Below are positions 33,247 through 44,346 of a stretch of DNA of 64,000 nt, piece by piece; the first letter of the stretch is position 1, and each line of letters opens with the position of its first letter. The notes under the pieces are model-generated. The model was given only the letters and a program-made list of their open reading frames with translations, was not told the DNA's origin and searched no databases. The DNA comes from Notospermus geniculatus (Eukaryota; Nemertea; Pilidiophora; Heteronemertea; Lineidae): contig NMRB01000034.1 in assembly GCA_002633025.1 (NCBI GenBank), forward strand, positions 319,223 to 383,222, in the 5' to 3' direction. The translations under genes were made by a program, and so were the position numbers.

Positions 33247-34398
33247 TTAAGCCTAGTTTATACTTCGACGCACGACCATCGCCGGCGACCGACGCGCGTT
33301 CTTGCGTTCGACGCCGACCCCGTCGTACGATTTGGTCGGCGTATGATCGCGTGGCTGTTATTACTTGAGTCGTTTCATAAAGCATGGCGCACACGAGCGA
33401 CAAAATCAAGGCGACTGCCGACGAGACTTTCGCTGGCGACGTCGTAGGAGACCATCGCTAGCGACGTCGCTCGCCGACCACACTGGCGACCATTTTTGTG
33501 AAAATCCGCAAATGACAGACGATCTCCCGGAGCGACTTGGGCCACAGACCATCGTCAGGTCGCATCACATTAGTTTGCGGATCTTTTTCCTAGTCGACCG
33601 ACGAGTCGCGAAGATAATCGGCCTTGGCGACCAAAGTTCAACATGTTGAATTTTGGTCGCAAGGATCTTCGGTCGCCGAGCGCAAATATGTTTTTGAGGG
33701 GAGGTTTTGTCATATCATAAATAGTCCGCATATGATGCAACGACCACCTGAACCGATCAGGTAGGCGATGAAACTGATTAGTCGGTCGACCAAAGCGACC
33801 AGTCGGTTGGGACACAGGCCCTTGTGAAGTTGTGTGTGGGGCCTAGCTACGGTAAACCAAGTGGGTACCCCACTATAATATAAAAATAGCCAAGGCTGGA
33901 AACATCGACGATTCCTGTACATTGATATGCACACCCCGGACACCCGGTCGAAAATCGCCCCAAAATACACATTAAACAAACTTACCTCAATAAAACTGGG
34001 CATCTAGCGATTCCTAAGAATTAATCCTTTGTATTTAATGCAAGTAAGTTCCTTCCATTAAATAATCACATTTTATCCACTTTTTTTGGCGAAAATCCAG
34101 CGAGATTCGAAATTTCCCTGGTCCCGAGTGACCGCCGTTCCACACTGCGTTCGCCTCCCTCCCGCGTGGTGGGCTGCTCGAGATGCACGCAGACATGTGG
34201 TCAAATCTATCAGATTTCTGGTCGTTTTGGCAGTCTTGTCGGCAGTCACCTTGATTTTGTCGCTCGTGTGCGCCATGCTTAACGGGTCGCCGTCGCCAAA
34301 GTACGTTGGACTATGAGTCAATTCCGCCAAGTCGGCGTCCAGATTTGATCGGGCGTCGGACGCCGATGGTCTTGCGTCGAAGTATAAACTAGGCTTTA
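33247..34398. mobile_element. TTA-type TIR element with nested inverted repeat
   Basis: The element proper is 33250-34395 between TTA at 33247-33249 and 34396-34398. The ends are AGCCTAGTTTATACTTCGAC and its complement. A second inverted pair lies inside (AAGCATGGCGCACACGAGCG near 33381 and its complement near 34262-34282). The interior is full of GGCGACC/GGTCGCC words. TTA duplications fit PIF/Harbinger (TWA target). No transposase. Confidence 0.7.
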
Positions 34399-34469
34399 GT
34401 GAGTAGGCCAGCGTAGCTTTCACCACCATCTGGCATGTCTGGGACATTCACAAAACTTGTTTGTTTGTT

Positions 34470-34850
34470 TGTTTCACAGGCACGTGCCGTGGATCCGTAT
34501 CCTACTCCGCCACTTTGCCCTTCCTCCAGCCTCTTCCGGGTCCAGAGAAGGCAGGCCTCTGACCCCCGGTTCGGGAGAGGGCACTATCTCCCCCTCCGGT
34601 AAAGACCATCCTCGGAGAAGGGAGGTGCTGGGCCCCGTAGTCGCCCAGCCCACCCACCCCTACGCCGCCGAACGGGCCCCACCTGCCCTAGACCGCCCGA
34701 CCCGCGGAGGTGGGTCTCCATCCCAGAGCCCCTCATCTGCCAATAGTTTCAGTTTTTGCCACACCACTCCCGCGGCGCTACTGTCTGTATTGAGAAGCAA
34801 ACACCGCGGGAGTGCAGCGGCAAAGACAGGTGTGAAAGTAACCCACGTCC
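34470..34850 (+). other. GC-rich island with open frame, function unknown
   Basis: After a TTTG microsatellite and TTTCACAG at about 34456-34480, the sequence turns markedly GC-rich and stays open in one + frame (34457-35023). The translation is Pro/Ser/Arg-rich with no domain I recognise. It ends in repeat sequence. It also contains a hairpin CACTCCCGCGG ... CCGCGGGAGTG (34766-34814). It is more likely an element fragment than an exon. Confidence 0.3.
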
Positions 34851-35455
34851 TACTAAGAATGGGTCAATGTCGTCCCGGGTATACCTTATGTTTACCAAGG
34901 ATCATCCTGGGTAATCATTTTCTTTACCCAGGATGGCCATGGGTAAACATAAGGATCCTTAACTTAACCCAGATTGGAGTTCCCGAGTGGTGTAGTGAGG
35001 TTGATATTCAGCGTAAATCATGAAATGGAGGGTGGCCTCGAACTAGGCCTATAGCTCCTAAGTCCTTGAGAATTTACTATCGGTCCCTTTTGAAAAGTTT
35101 TAGGAATTGGTCTTTTCTCCGTATTCCACACCCCGGAGCAGGTATAGCGGTAATTTTCAGCCCTTTCGAGTTATGATCGTACTGTGTGTTCTGCAAAAAG
35201 TAAATTCGTCATGAAAATGACGAAATGCACACGGATTATACATGTTCTACCTAGGCCTATCGCTCCTAAGTCCTTGAGAATTTACTATCGCATCGGTCCC
35301 TTTTGAAAAGTTGTAGGGATTGGTCTTGTCTCCCTATTGCAAAACCCACGACTCGGCGGGAACTCCCAAGCTGGGTAAAGTTAAGGATCGTTATGTTTAC
35401 CCAGGATGATCCTCGGTAAAGAAAATGATTACCCAGGATAATCCTTCTAAAATGG
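34851..35455. mobile_element. Inverted-repeat element of about 600 bp
   Basis: The left arm (TTATGTTTACCAAGGATCAT, CTGGGTAATCATTTTCTTTA, then its own partial complement) is mirrored at 35350-35455. The body contains two copies of CTCCTAAGTCCTTGAGAATT (35049 and 35261), which also occurs at 2148 in the body of the 1403-3522 element. Confidence 0.55.
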
Positions 35456-37009
35456 GGGTTCTAACCATCATTTTGTCGAAAACTATGATTTTAAAGCTAA
35501 AATGGTAGATGCGATACAAAATCATATATTTTGTTATAAAATGGGGGTTATAACTTATAATTTGATAAAATCTATGATTTTGAAGACAAAATGGTAGTTC
35601 GGAGAACAAAATCTATGTTTTTGAGTCAACAAGAGGCCCATGGGCCTTGCGCTCAGCTGACATTTGATGCCTCGGCTTAAGGCACACTGCAGTCTCAGGA
35701 ACGTTAGTCGGTGATGTCAAATTTTATTCACCTGTACAATTTTGCCAAGAATGAATCGCACTTTACTTTGGAATGCATACGGTGTGCATACATTTGTAAG
35801 AGAATAATGCATTTGTCTGCTGTGGCGAAGATTTCTCTGTTCTATGATTTCGACAGTTGATCTCCAATTGGGATTCCTGTTGTCTCGGCTGAGAGTGAGT
35901 TCTTCAAATTCAAGACACTTCCTTGTACCCCACTTTAGCAACAGCAGCATCAGCAATCTAGGCTGGGGTGCTTCGGCAACCAGGTCGACCTGAAATATAG
36001 TGAATAGAGTGGGAAGAGGTTATTTAATAATATTAACTTCAATATTCTACATGTCAGGCCTAAAATCCTTGGTGAATCGAGATACAAGTCAGATAATTTA
36101 TTAAGACCGCCCTTGGTTGGGAAGGTCTAGTGGGACAAGTCGTCTCCAAAATTTTGCAAATTTTCAACCCCACTACACTTTGACCTGCATTTAATTCTAT
36201 TTCTGCAACTCATATTTTGGTAGGCCTAGGCCTGTAAAGTATATGCCGAGGACTGGAGGCGTCGCACTTTCTTCGGCAAAATTCACGGCAGTCCTGGAAT
36301 TAGGGGATTCACCGTTCTACACAACAATCAATAAATAAAAAGTTTGTCCACGTCAACGAAGAAATTGTCACGTCAAAATCATGTTTGCACGCATTGATTT
36401 TTCATCATATGGAGAAGAGCGTGAGTTATGGATATTTTGTCGAAATTTGGAGGAGATTTCAGGAGCACAGGGACAGTGCTTTTTCGAGATTCTAGTGGAA
36501 GTTCATGGTCACTGTGCCAGGATTTGCAGATTGGGAGAAATTGAGTTGCCTGCTGTTTAAAAAGAGGCGACTTTTTCATGTAGAATCAGAAGGGAGACTA
36601 CACTTTCCTGATAATCAGCTGTTGACATGTCACCACATGGTTTTACGCTAAACATGCTAAAAATAGCAACAAACAAACGAATGAACCAATCAGAGAGCAA
36701 GATTCTATCACGTGACCGACCCCCAACAGAACAGATGTCCAGGATGTACATTAAATATGCTGGCAGAATACAATGTAATCTTAGCTTNAAGAAATTTGGA
36801 GTCTCTAGCTATTACGGTTACAAAACGTCGGGCATAAGTTGGACAGAAGGACTGCTTGACTGCAGGACTGACACATGACGCCACTCAACAGTTATTTGAC
36901 TAGCTCAGCTGACCTTTGGTCAGCTGCGCTAAAAACTATGATTTTGTCGACAAAATATAGGTTTTTGATTCAAAATCACAGATTTTGTATAAAGTGGACA
37001 AACCGCTTG
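35456..37009. other. AT-rich simple-repeat stretch and intergenic sequence
   Basis: 35456-35625 is a degenerate repeat of AAAATGGGGGTT and CTATGATTTTGTCGACAAAA words, seen again at 36930-36990. At 35634-35665 is ACAAGAGGCCCATGGGCC followed by GCTCAGCTGA, an interspersed-element end also present inverted at 57045-57080. A single N is at 36788. No gene was recognised. Confidence 0.4.
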
Positions 37010-37230
37010 CCATACACGTCCGCCGGACTCGCTTTCCTAGGAATGCAGGTCCGGAGGTCTTGATTTCCTAGGAATGCAGGTCCGGCGGTCATGCTTTCCT
37101 AGGAATGCAAGTCCGCCGGACCCGCTTTCCTCGGAATGCAAGTCCGCCGGACCCGCTTTCCTCGGAATGCAAGTCCGCCGGACCTGCTGTCCTCGGAATG
37201 CAAGTCCGCCGGACATGCTTTCCGAGACAA
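37010..37230 (+). repeat. 31-bp minisatellite of two alternating palindromes
   Basis: About seven units are present, each CTTTCCTCGGAATGCAAGTC followed by CGCCGGACCCG. Each unit alternates a TTCC(T)NGGAA palindrome with a GTCCGCCGGAC palindrome. Measured period 31 bp (starts at 37093 and 37124). Decayed units continue to about 37330. Relatives are at 48210-48400, 52940-53175, 53545-53720, 54045-54225 and 60845-60965. Confidence 0.85.
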
Positions 37231-37496
37231 ACAAGTCCATAGAGATAAGACCAACATTCCTCGAAATCAGTCCAACAGACCTACGATTCTAGAAATCCAC
37301 GTCCAAAAGACATGCGTTCGCAGGAATGAGGTCCTATACAAGAAGGCTTCACGTGCGTTTTATACCAAGCATACTACTGTGTTACGTGATTAACCGTTCC
37401 TCTTACAGATGTATTATTCCAGTAAATGTAGGCCAAGTAGATCATGCAAGATGCACCACAATGCTGTGTAATGATCGAAGATGACAAGAAAAAACA

Positions 37497-37870
37497 AATT
37501 AGGCTAAACAAACAAAAAACAGTTGCCCGACAGGGAGTCGAACCCGCAGTATTTGCTCGCAATGCAGGTCTCCGAAGCACTGCACCACGAGTGACTGGCT
37601 GACCGACAACCCAATATTTTAGCTATTTGAATGCATGTCTTATTAAAGAGCTATACAGATTCTATTGTGTATTTAATACAAAAGGGGAAGGACTTTGGTT
37701 ACGGCGGACTTTGATTTCTGTCACTGTTGTAAAAGAAATCTAAGTCCCCTAGTAATTAGAGTCGTACCTGTTATATAGGATTGGTAACCCAGGAACGGAA
37801 GTCCCCGTAGGACAATGGTTCCTACGGGGCTAAACCATTAGGCTAAACAAAAAAACAGTTGCCCGACAGG
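37497..37870. repeat. Interspersed element body following the minisatellite
   Basis: GGCTAAACAAA, then ACAGTTGCCCGACAGG, occurs at 37501-37534 and again at about 37841-37870, bounding a unit of about 345 bp. The interior (TTTTAGCTATTTGAATGCAT, GAAATCTAAGTCCCCTAGTA, GGTAACCCAGGAACGGAAGT) matches 53766-54065. Together with the minisatellite this forms a composite repeat seen twice in the window. Confidence 0.7.
37522..37593 (-). repeat. tRNA-like segment (SINE head or tRNA pseudogene)
   Basis: On the - strand, TGGTGCAGTGCTTCGG resembles an A box and GGTTCGACTCC is a perfect pol III B box at tRNA spacing. The arms do not form a full cloverleaf. It lies in an interspersed element and has a second copy at 53779-53852, so it is probably a tRNA-derived SINE promoter rather than a working tRNA. 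Confidence 0.6.
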
Positions 37871-38074
37871 CATATTATATGTGCTTCTGCTGTGAATTAT
37901 TGGCGTAAAAAATATGCTTAAGTACTGGAAAATAATCAGCACAAAATCTGAGCATGCTGAGGACTGTTTAGGCATACTTTCAGACTACCGTAGCGTATAT
38001 ATGCTATTTTTAGCGCGAATGAGAACCCTGCCTAGCTTAGGCTTAGGTCTTGAACTTTTTCACCGGAAAACTGC

Positions 38075-38235
38075 CCTACATTCGCCACAACATCACTGCC
38101 AATTTGCCACAAGATCACCGGAAATTCGCCACAAAATTGCCAAGAATTCGCCACTAGCCAGAAATTCGCCACTAAATTGTCAGGAATTCACAAACAAGCC
38201 GCTAAAAATCACAAAGAATTAGCCGAAATTTGCCA
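38075..38235 (+). repeat. Degenerate short tandem repeat
   Basis: The words AAATTCGCCACAAAATTGCC and ATTCGCCAC recur about eight times with drift. No coding feature. Confidence 0.55.
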
Positions 38236-39245
38236 TCCCCTCTTGGAGATGTTTCGGCGATTTATGGGTGAATTTGTGGTGATATTATGGTGATCTTGGA
38301 CAAGCTTCCTATGTTTTATAACTTACAGAACAACAATATAAAGACCACAAAATGCTTGGTCCATGTATGAGAACCGACGAGAAATCCTTCCTTGAACTGA
38401 TATAAAATACATTTGTGTAATAAAAGCATCTTTTGCCATTATGATGAGCAGAGCCAGCGTGACGATTTCATGTCATGATGCCAAAACAGTTGTGAAACTC
38501 CATCTGTGTGCGCTGCTTGACTTCATACTCACATTTGTCATATCGGTCCATTGATTCAAGAACGTGACACTCCAATCCACTTGTTCATTTTTGAGGTGGA
38601 TCGCAGCACTTGCATATATGCCAATTCTGTGTCATACTCCAGGTATGGATTTAAGTCCATCAGATGATGTTTGCAGTGGTATAACAGGTAATAATTAACA
38701 ACATAGCTGCTAGCATGGTCCTCCTGCAACTGCCCAGGGGCAAATACAGCATCAATTTGATACATTTTATAAAGAAAATTGCAGCTAGTTGCAGATCATC
38801 AATTATGCATGTTTCGAATTACAGTGCTCCCTCGCTCTTAGTACTTCGATTCTACAAAATCCCGGATATTACGAACCCAATGTCCGGTTCCCAAAATTTC
38901 ATGACATGTATGTAATTCTGGCCCAATTCCTGCCCATGAGCAATTACGCTGTGTACAATACAAACCAAAATCGAGCTGGGGTTCGATAAGTGTACAATAC
39001 AAACCGAATTATCGAAGCTTGGGTTTGATTAACACATGTTTGAGCGTTTAAAGCTGAACTGCATAACAAAAAGCCCTCATGCGGTGAGCAAGAGAAAAGC
39101 AAACGCCCTGCAAACATCTCAAACGAAGGCTTAGAACATGATAGACCCCGCGACGCCAGGAGGGCGCCACCTTATTTGCCTTCGGGCAACAGAGCTGTCA
39201 ACATCTCCGGATACCGCTTACATGTACACTACTCAAAGAAAAAAA
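38236..39245. other. Intergenic; TTAA-type TIR fragment at 39047
   Basis: GTTTAAAGCTGAACTGCATAAC near 39043-39066 is a copy of the left TIR of the 8447/19661 family. No matching right end was identified. Otherwise nothing was recognised. Confidence 0.4.
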
Positions 39246-39247
39246 TT

Positions 39248-39316
39248 CAAGTCATTTTAGACGGGATTCGAACCGTCAACCTTCTGATTTGTAATCCACC
39301 ACTGTAGCTGATAAGG
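39248..39316 (-). repeat. tRNA-like segment (pseudogene or SINE head)
   Basis: The - strand contains a perfect B box GGTTCGAATCC, a variable region AAGGTTGAC, an anticodon-arm-like GGATTACAAATC and an A-box-like TCAGCTACAGTGGT. The acceptor stem does not pair, so a functional tRNA is doubtful. Confidence 0.5.
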
Positions 39317-39407
39317 ACATGTTTTTTGTTTGTCATAGACGTAGGCCTTCGCCTTACGTAATAATACTACGAATGACAGAAAACACGGGAAGCCACCAAC
39401 AAGTTCA

Positions 39408-39474
39408 GTGTGGCCGAATGAGGAAGACGGTGGAACGAAGATAACAGGGCGCGGGTTCGATTCCCAGCTGGGTC
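39408..39474 (+). repeat. tRNA-like segment in opposite orientation
   Basis: TGGCCGAATGAGG resembles a Leu/Ser-type A box, and GGTTCGATTCC is a perfect B box, followed by CAGCTGGGTCA. The anticodon arm is not recognisable. It lies 90 bp from the opposite-strand tRNA-like segment at 39248-39316. Confidence 0.45.
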
Positions 39475-40025
39475 AAAACGTTTTCTTTCAAAAAAGTGTC
39501 CAGCAGGAGCTCACCTTTAAATTCTTTTCCCGTGGTGCTGGCTATTTCTTTGGTAAATTTTCTACTTAGGCGTAGTAGAACCTCCACAGACAGTTCAACC
39601 TTTTATTGTAGTATAATACTCACGGCTTATAACCATAATCTTCTTGTAATACTTGTACTAGTAATTCAGATTTTGCTGTCACCTGATTTGTTTTGCGCCG
39701 TTGGGTCCATTCCCGCTCGGGTAGTCTTCCATCGCGGTTTTTGTTTTTGTTTTTTTTTTGTCCTCTCTAGCCCTTTGTCCTCTGTTAGCGTGGTGGATGG
39801 GTGCCTGGGCGGAGGCGTGGCCCAAGGGTTCAAATTTATATTTAATCATTTACAATTATTTATGCGCATTCAAGGTATGAAACTGGACCCTTGGCAATTT
39901 TCAGTCCAAATGCATACAGAACTGTGTTGGAGTATACGTATTAAGTGTTTAGTGTATAAAGTTTTATTTGGGTATCTTAAATGTTTTGGCACAACACTAA
40001 CAGGTTATGTCGCGTCACTGGTTTT

Positions 40026-40692
40026 TAGCCCGCTTGGCCGCAAGGCCCAGCAGGGCTTATGCTATGGTTGGGGTCATTGAGTGGTGGTCTGTCGTGCGTT
40101 AGTACGTACGGCGGTACGGCGGTACGTCCGTAAACTTTTGGTTTGTTAGCGCTCTAGCGCCTTTATTTTTTTACGGATCTTTTTGGTCATCGGTGGGTGT
40201 ATATATGGGCCTAAGATCTAGGTCGAGTTCGATTTTGAGTGCGGTTGGATTCCTATTTTTGCCCCTAGGGGGCGTTTTGTGAAAAATTTCAAAGGGCTAT
40301 ATTTTGATAATGGTTTGAACTATTGTGTTGAAACTTTGTAGGCATGTACCTGTATGTTATAGCAACTTACACAACCAATTTCGGTGAAATCTTATTCTTG
40401 ACTTTGCCACTAGGGGGCCAAAACCAAAATCACGGAAAGTGCTATTTCTCCCTAACGAAGAGATGGATTTTTGTCAAATTTTTTTCATGGGTATATCTAA
40501 TAAGGATACATATGATAGTTGTACTCGATTTTTTTTATTTGACCTACTTTTCAAGGTCACAGAGGTCAAAGTTTGTCTGGAATTACGAAATTGGCTCTTT
40601 TGGTAATGATGGCAATTTGGCATGTTTGTACCTAAATGTCTTTTATAGGGTTGCTGATGATTCCCACCACCATGCTTCAAGCCAAGCGGGCA
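40026..40692. repeat. Interspersed element with AGCCCGCTTGGC ends
   Basis: The left AGCCCGCTTGGC and right GCCAAGCGGGC are inverted. Between them are GTACGTACGGCGGTACG repeats, CTAGGGGGCG, CCACTAGGGGGCCAAAACC, TCTAATAAGGATACATATGA and CAAGGTCACAGAGGTCAAAG, the GGTCA-type block of 21.8-23.8 kb. Old and diffuse, with no ORF of note. Confidence 0.5.
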
Positions 40693-41992
40693 CAGTGCCA
40701 TTGGCACTATTTTTTTGAAATAGTTTAACCCCCCGCCGTATGCCATGGTTATTAACTTCATGCGCATTTTCGGATGTGTTCTTCACATCTCTTTCCTCCT
40801 GACCATTATGTCATCAAAGCACCAATACTCTGGTGTTTGTTGGTCCCAGAAACACTAACAGGCAAATGTTTTGTCCTGCTTACATGTATGCCTTTGCACC
40901 TCACAAGTGCCTTGTTTAACTTACAGTGTCTGGTATTTGAACTATGAACATGTGGACTAGGCTGACCATGCAGTCACTATTCACTACTGATTACATAACA
41001 TTGCTGTGTGGTAAAAATAACCAGACCTACATCACCATAGCTGGAGCGTGACATAAAGTCCAAGAAACATGCAGTCAATACATTTAAGTTTAGTGAATGA
41101 GTTACGTAATGCCAAGTCATACAAACAGTGCATTTAAAATAGGATGTTTGTTATGACATGAGTCTACAGGCTAGTATAAAATCAACATGCTGTTCCCACA
41201 CTTGTTGGCACTCAACTATTATGAAGAAAAAGGCATTAAAACACTATTTTGGGCCATTTTTAGGAACAGATGTGGAATATTTTTTCACTGATTGCTGTAG
41301 CCAAGTGTGTATTTTATAGGTATATGCACTTTGAAGCTGTTTCTATTACTTTTTCCCATGAAAAAAAGCATTGTTTAATTAATTAGGTCAAGGTCATCCT
41401 ATTGTTTCAACTACACCTGTTTTGTCTTTCTTACCATGATATCTAACCATGTTCCAAATTTGAAACTTGTGCGACTTACGGTCGCGAAAAATGGACTTTG
41501 GACAATTTCCCTGACATGCCCTTTGATATTTTGAGATAACTTGCCATATTGTCAACTGAGTAACATGAAACAAGTCTTAGTTCATGTCTAGTTATCCAAG
41601 GACTGGACTATGTTAAAATTCTCAGCCTCCAGTGTCCGGGTGCACGTTAGAACTGTTTGACCTTGACCTTGACCTCTGACTTTCAAGGTCATTGCGTAAT
41701 CCGAAAGCTCATCCTTGATAACCTAGGTGTAGGCGAAGGTTTTAGGCTTCTGCAATCACCAGATTCTGACTTATCTCATGTTATCAAAGTTGAATATCAA
41801 ATCTCGCCACGATATCAGGAAATATCATGCGATCGAGTAGGTGCAAACTGAAAATTTGCAATAACATCCTTGGATGAGCTATGATGTTATGATACCAGTT
41901 TCACGTCGCTTACTGTAGCAGATATCCCGAGATGTCAAAATATCAAATTTGATATATCAATTTCATTATGATATGCTGACCCTGGAGAATAA
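40693..41992. other. Intergenic, nothing recognised
   Basis: GGTCAAGGTCA words at about 41385 and 41665 suggest further decayed interspersed repeat. No gene was seen. Confidence 0.35.
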
Positions 41993-43150
41993 ATTAGGTA
42001 GTTGATGCCAGTATCTTGCCAAGGGCCATAAACATAGCGAAGGAACTTGTTACTAGTGCTCTATCTGGCCTCGGAGATAAGTTATTCAAGAAACAAAAGT
42101 GTGACAGACAAAATCTCAACTTTTGATACATCAATTTCACCATGAACCAGGAGATCTGAAATTTTCATTCCACCGTGTAGCTCAGGTCATGTTACCTGGG
42201 GGAAGGTCACATTTCCAGGTCTGTAGCTCTTGCAGGAACAAAGTTACAGGTGTCACAGACTGAACAGACAGACAGACAGACACACGCACACGCACACACA
42301 CAGACAGACAGACAGACATCATGACAAAACACAATATGGTTTCCGATCTTGAGATCGGAAACCATAATTAAATTCGCCTTCGTTTTCTCTCTCACTTCGC
42401 CAAGGGACAGCCATTTATACGTCTTTCGTTGTAAATGGCTGCCCAGGTAGGACATACATTTACAGTTTGGCGCAAAAACGATAGCCCGTGGGGCAATCGT
42501 TTATAGCGCCAAACTGTAAATGAATGTCCTCCGGTCACTCAGTAATGGGTACGCTCGCTTACGCTACACCTGTGCAACGTAAACGAGTGTACCCGTCATC
42601 GATCGTCCGCCGGACGCTCAGTAACAATTTGGTGATGTAAACCATTGTCCGGCGGACGGATAATTATAACCGCTTGCTGTAAATGGCTGTCCGGGGAGGA
42701 CTGGGATTTATGCCTAGAGCTGTCACTGAATGTCCGAACTGCGTGTACCGTTCAGATTCATCCAAGTATGCAAAATCGAATTCCCACGGCTGAACTTTAC
42801 CTTAGTTTCGGATTCTAGTATCGGAAACCATACTGTGTTGGTCATGGTGTCCGTCTGTGTATCTGTCCGTCTGTCAGTTCAGTCTGCCACAACTGTAACT
42901 TTTCCCTGCAAGAGCTACAGACCTGGATGTGACCTACCCCTAGGTAACATGACCTGAGCTACAAGATGGAATGAAAATTTCAGGTCTCCGATACCTGGTT
43001 CATGGTGAAATTGATATATCAAAAGTTGAAATTTTGTCTGTCACACTTTTGTTTCTTGAATAACTCGTCTCCGAGGCCAGGTAGAGCACTAGTAACAAGT
43101 TCCTTCCCTATGTTTTTGGCCCTCGGCAAGATACTGGCATTTATTCTCCA
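41993..43150. mobile_element. Inverted-repeat element with hairpin-array centre, cut by gap
   Basis: The arms of roughly 330-390 bp start TGGAGAATAAAT at 41993 and end with its complement at 43150, directly at the N gap. They share CAAAAGTGTGACAGACAAAA and CAGGTCTGTAGCTCTTGCAG. Each arm holds a GACA microsatellite (42268-42325; decayed in the right arm). The centre (42408-42690) is a run of separate hairpins. No target duplication can be read because of the gap. Confidence 0.7.
42408..42660. repeat. Array of four unlike hairpins
   Basis: H1 is 42408-42441 (CAGCCATTTA/TAAATGGCTG). H2 is 42449-42530, an 82-nt near-perfect hairpin (AGGACAT, CATTTACAGTTTGGCGC, AAACGAT, GCCC with loop GTG). H3 is 42547-42594 (GGGTAC.CTCG..TTACG against CGTAA.CGAG.GTACCC). 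H4 is 42604-42660 (CGTCCGCCGGAC perfectly inverted). The stems are unrelated in sequence and are separated by 5-17 bases. Confidence 0.75.
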
Positions 43151-43704
43151 NNNNNNNNNNNNNNNNNNNNNNNNNNNNNNNNNNNNNNNNNNNNNNNNNN
43201 NNNNNNNNNNNNNNNNNNNNNNNNNNNNNNNNNNNNNNNNNNNNNNNNNNNNNNNNNNNNNNNNNNNNNNNNNNNNNNNNNNNNNNNNNNNNNNNNNNNN
43301 NNNNNNNNNNNNNNNNNNNNNNNNNNNNNNNNNNNNNNNNNNNNNNNNNNNNNNNNNNNNNNNNNNNNNNNNNNNNNNNNNNNNNNNNNNNNNNNNNNNN
43401 NNNNNNNNNNNNNNNNNNNNNNNNNNNNNNNNNNNNNNNNNNNNNNNNNNNNNNNNNNNNNNNNNNNNNNNNNNNNNNNNNNNNNNNNNNNNNNNNNNNN
43501 NNNNNNNNNNNNNNNNNNNNNNNNNNNNNNNNNNNNNNNNNNNNNNNNNNNNNNNNNNNNNNNNNNNNNNNNNNNNNNNNNNNNNNNNNNNNNNNNNNNN
43601 NNNNNNNNNNNNNNNNNNNNNNNNNNNNNNNNNNNNNNNNNNNNNNNNNNNNNNNNNNNNNNNNNNNNNNNNNNNNNNNNNNNNNNNNNNNNNNNNNNNN
43701 NNNN
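43151..43704. other. Assembly gap (554 N)
   Basis: The N run starts precisely at the end of the 41993-43150 inverted repeat and ends in a short tandem repeat. Confidence 0.95.
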
Positions 43705-43880
43705 TATGCAGTCCCATTGCAGTCCCTATACCTGCTGCAGCACTATTGCAGTCCCACTGTGCAGTACTATTGCAGTCCCCATTCCTGCTGCAGTCCCATT
43801 GCAGTCTCGTTTCCCAAAAACACAAGTCTCAGCAGTACCATTGCAGTAGGGGCTGCATGTGCAGTAGGGGCTGCACTTCC
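43705..43880 (+). repeat. Degenerate GCAGTCC minisatellite
   Basis: CATTGCAGTCCC and TGCTGCAGCACT words repeat with drift, changing to TGCAGTAGGGGC near 43850. The repeat borders the gap and may continue inside it. Confidence 0.7.
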
Positions 43881-43961
43881 ATGAGGGGATCCACATTCCA
43901 GGTGTCAGCTAAACGTAGCTTTAGTTGGAAAATTCTTTTCCGCTGTACACTAGATGACATT

Positions 43962-44223
43962 TCGTCAACCGAGAATTAACAGGGTCTAAGTGCATTTTTA
44001 GCTTTCCTGTGCTTTAATTAGTCCCTTAGGGCCGTATTCATGAAGCGGTTCTATTGTTAGAACCGTCTTAGGCCGGTTCCAAGTAATGTCAACCACGTTA
44101 CATGGAACCAGCCTAAGACGGTTCTAATGATAGAACCGCTTCATGAATACGACCCTTAAAGCACAGGAAGTGAGGGTCAAGTAAAAAAAGCACTTAGACC
44201 CTGTTAATTCTCGGTTGACGAAT
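43962..44223. mobile_element. Foldback element containing a nested foldback MITE
   Basis: The outer arms CGTCAACCGAGAATTAACAG and complement enclose AGCTTTCCTGTGCTTTAA and complement. Centrally lies 44029-44155 with ends GGGCCGTATTCATGAAGCGG, flanked by TTA (44026-44028 and 44156-44158), as in Harbinger-like MITEs. Confidence 0.7.
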
Positions 44224-44346
44224 TTTGTCCAACAAGGTGATTCTTGAATGTTGGAAAAATATTGCCAGTACATGGACCCGGCCTTCAGCCAGATGATTGG
44301 CAACACAGAGCATCATCAACCCTTTTATCCCCACTAATGAATAATC

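Noticed and set aside
34457-35023. 188-codon ORF in GC-rich DNA
   Set aside because: No recognisable domain, low-complexity Pro/Ser/Arg composition, and it runs into repeat sequence. Kept only as an island of unknown nature.
39496-40080. 194-codon ORF
   Set aside because: Composition of simple T-rich and repeat sequence; its end lies in the 40026-40692 element.
42268-42325. GACA/CACA tract as a regulatory element
   Set aside because: An ordinary microsatellite inside an inverted-repeat arm, with a decayed counterpart in the other arm.
43002-43979. Open frame of 325 codons across the second N gap
   Set aside because: Mostly unknown residues, bounded by an inverted repeat and a GCAGTCC minisatellite.
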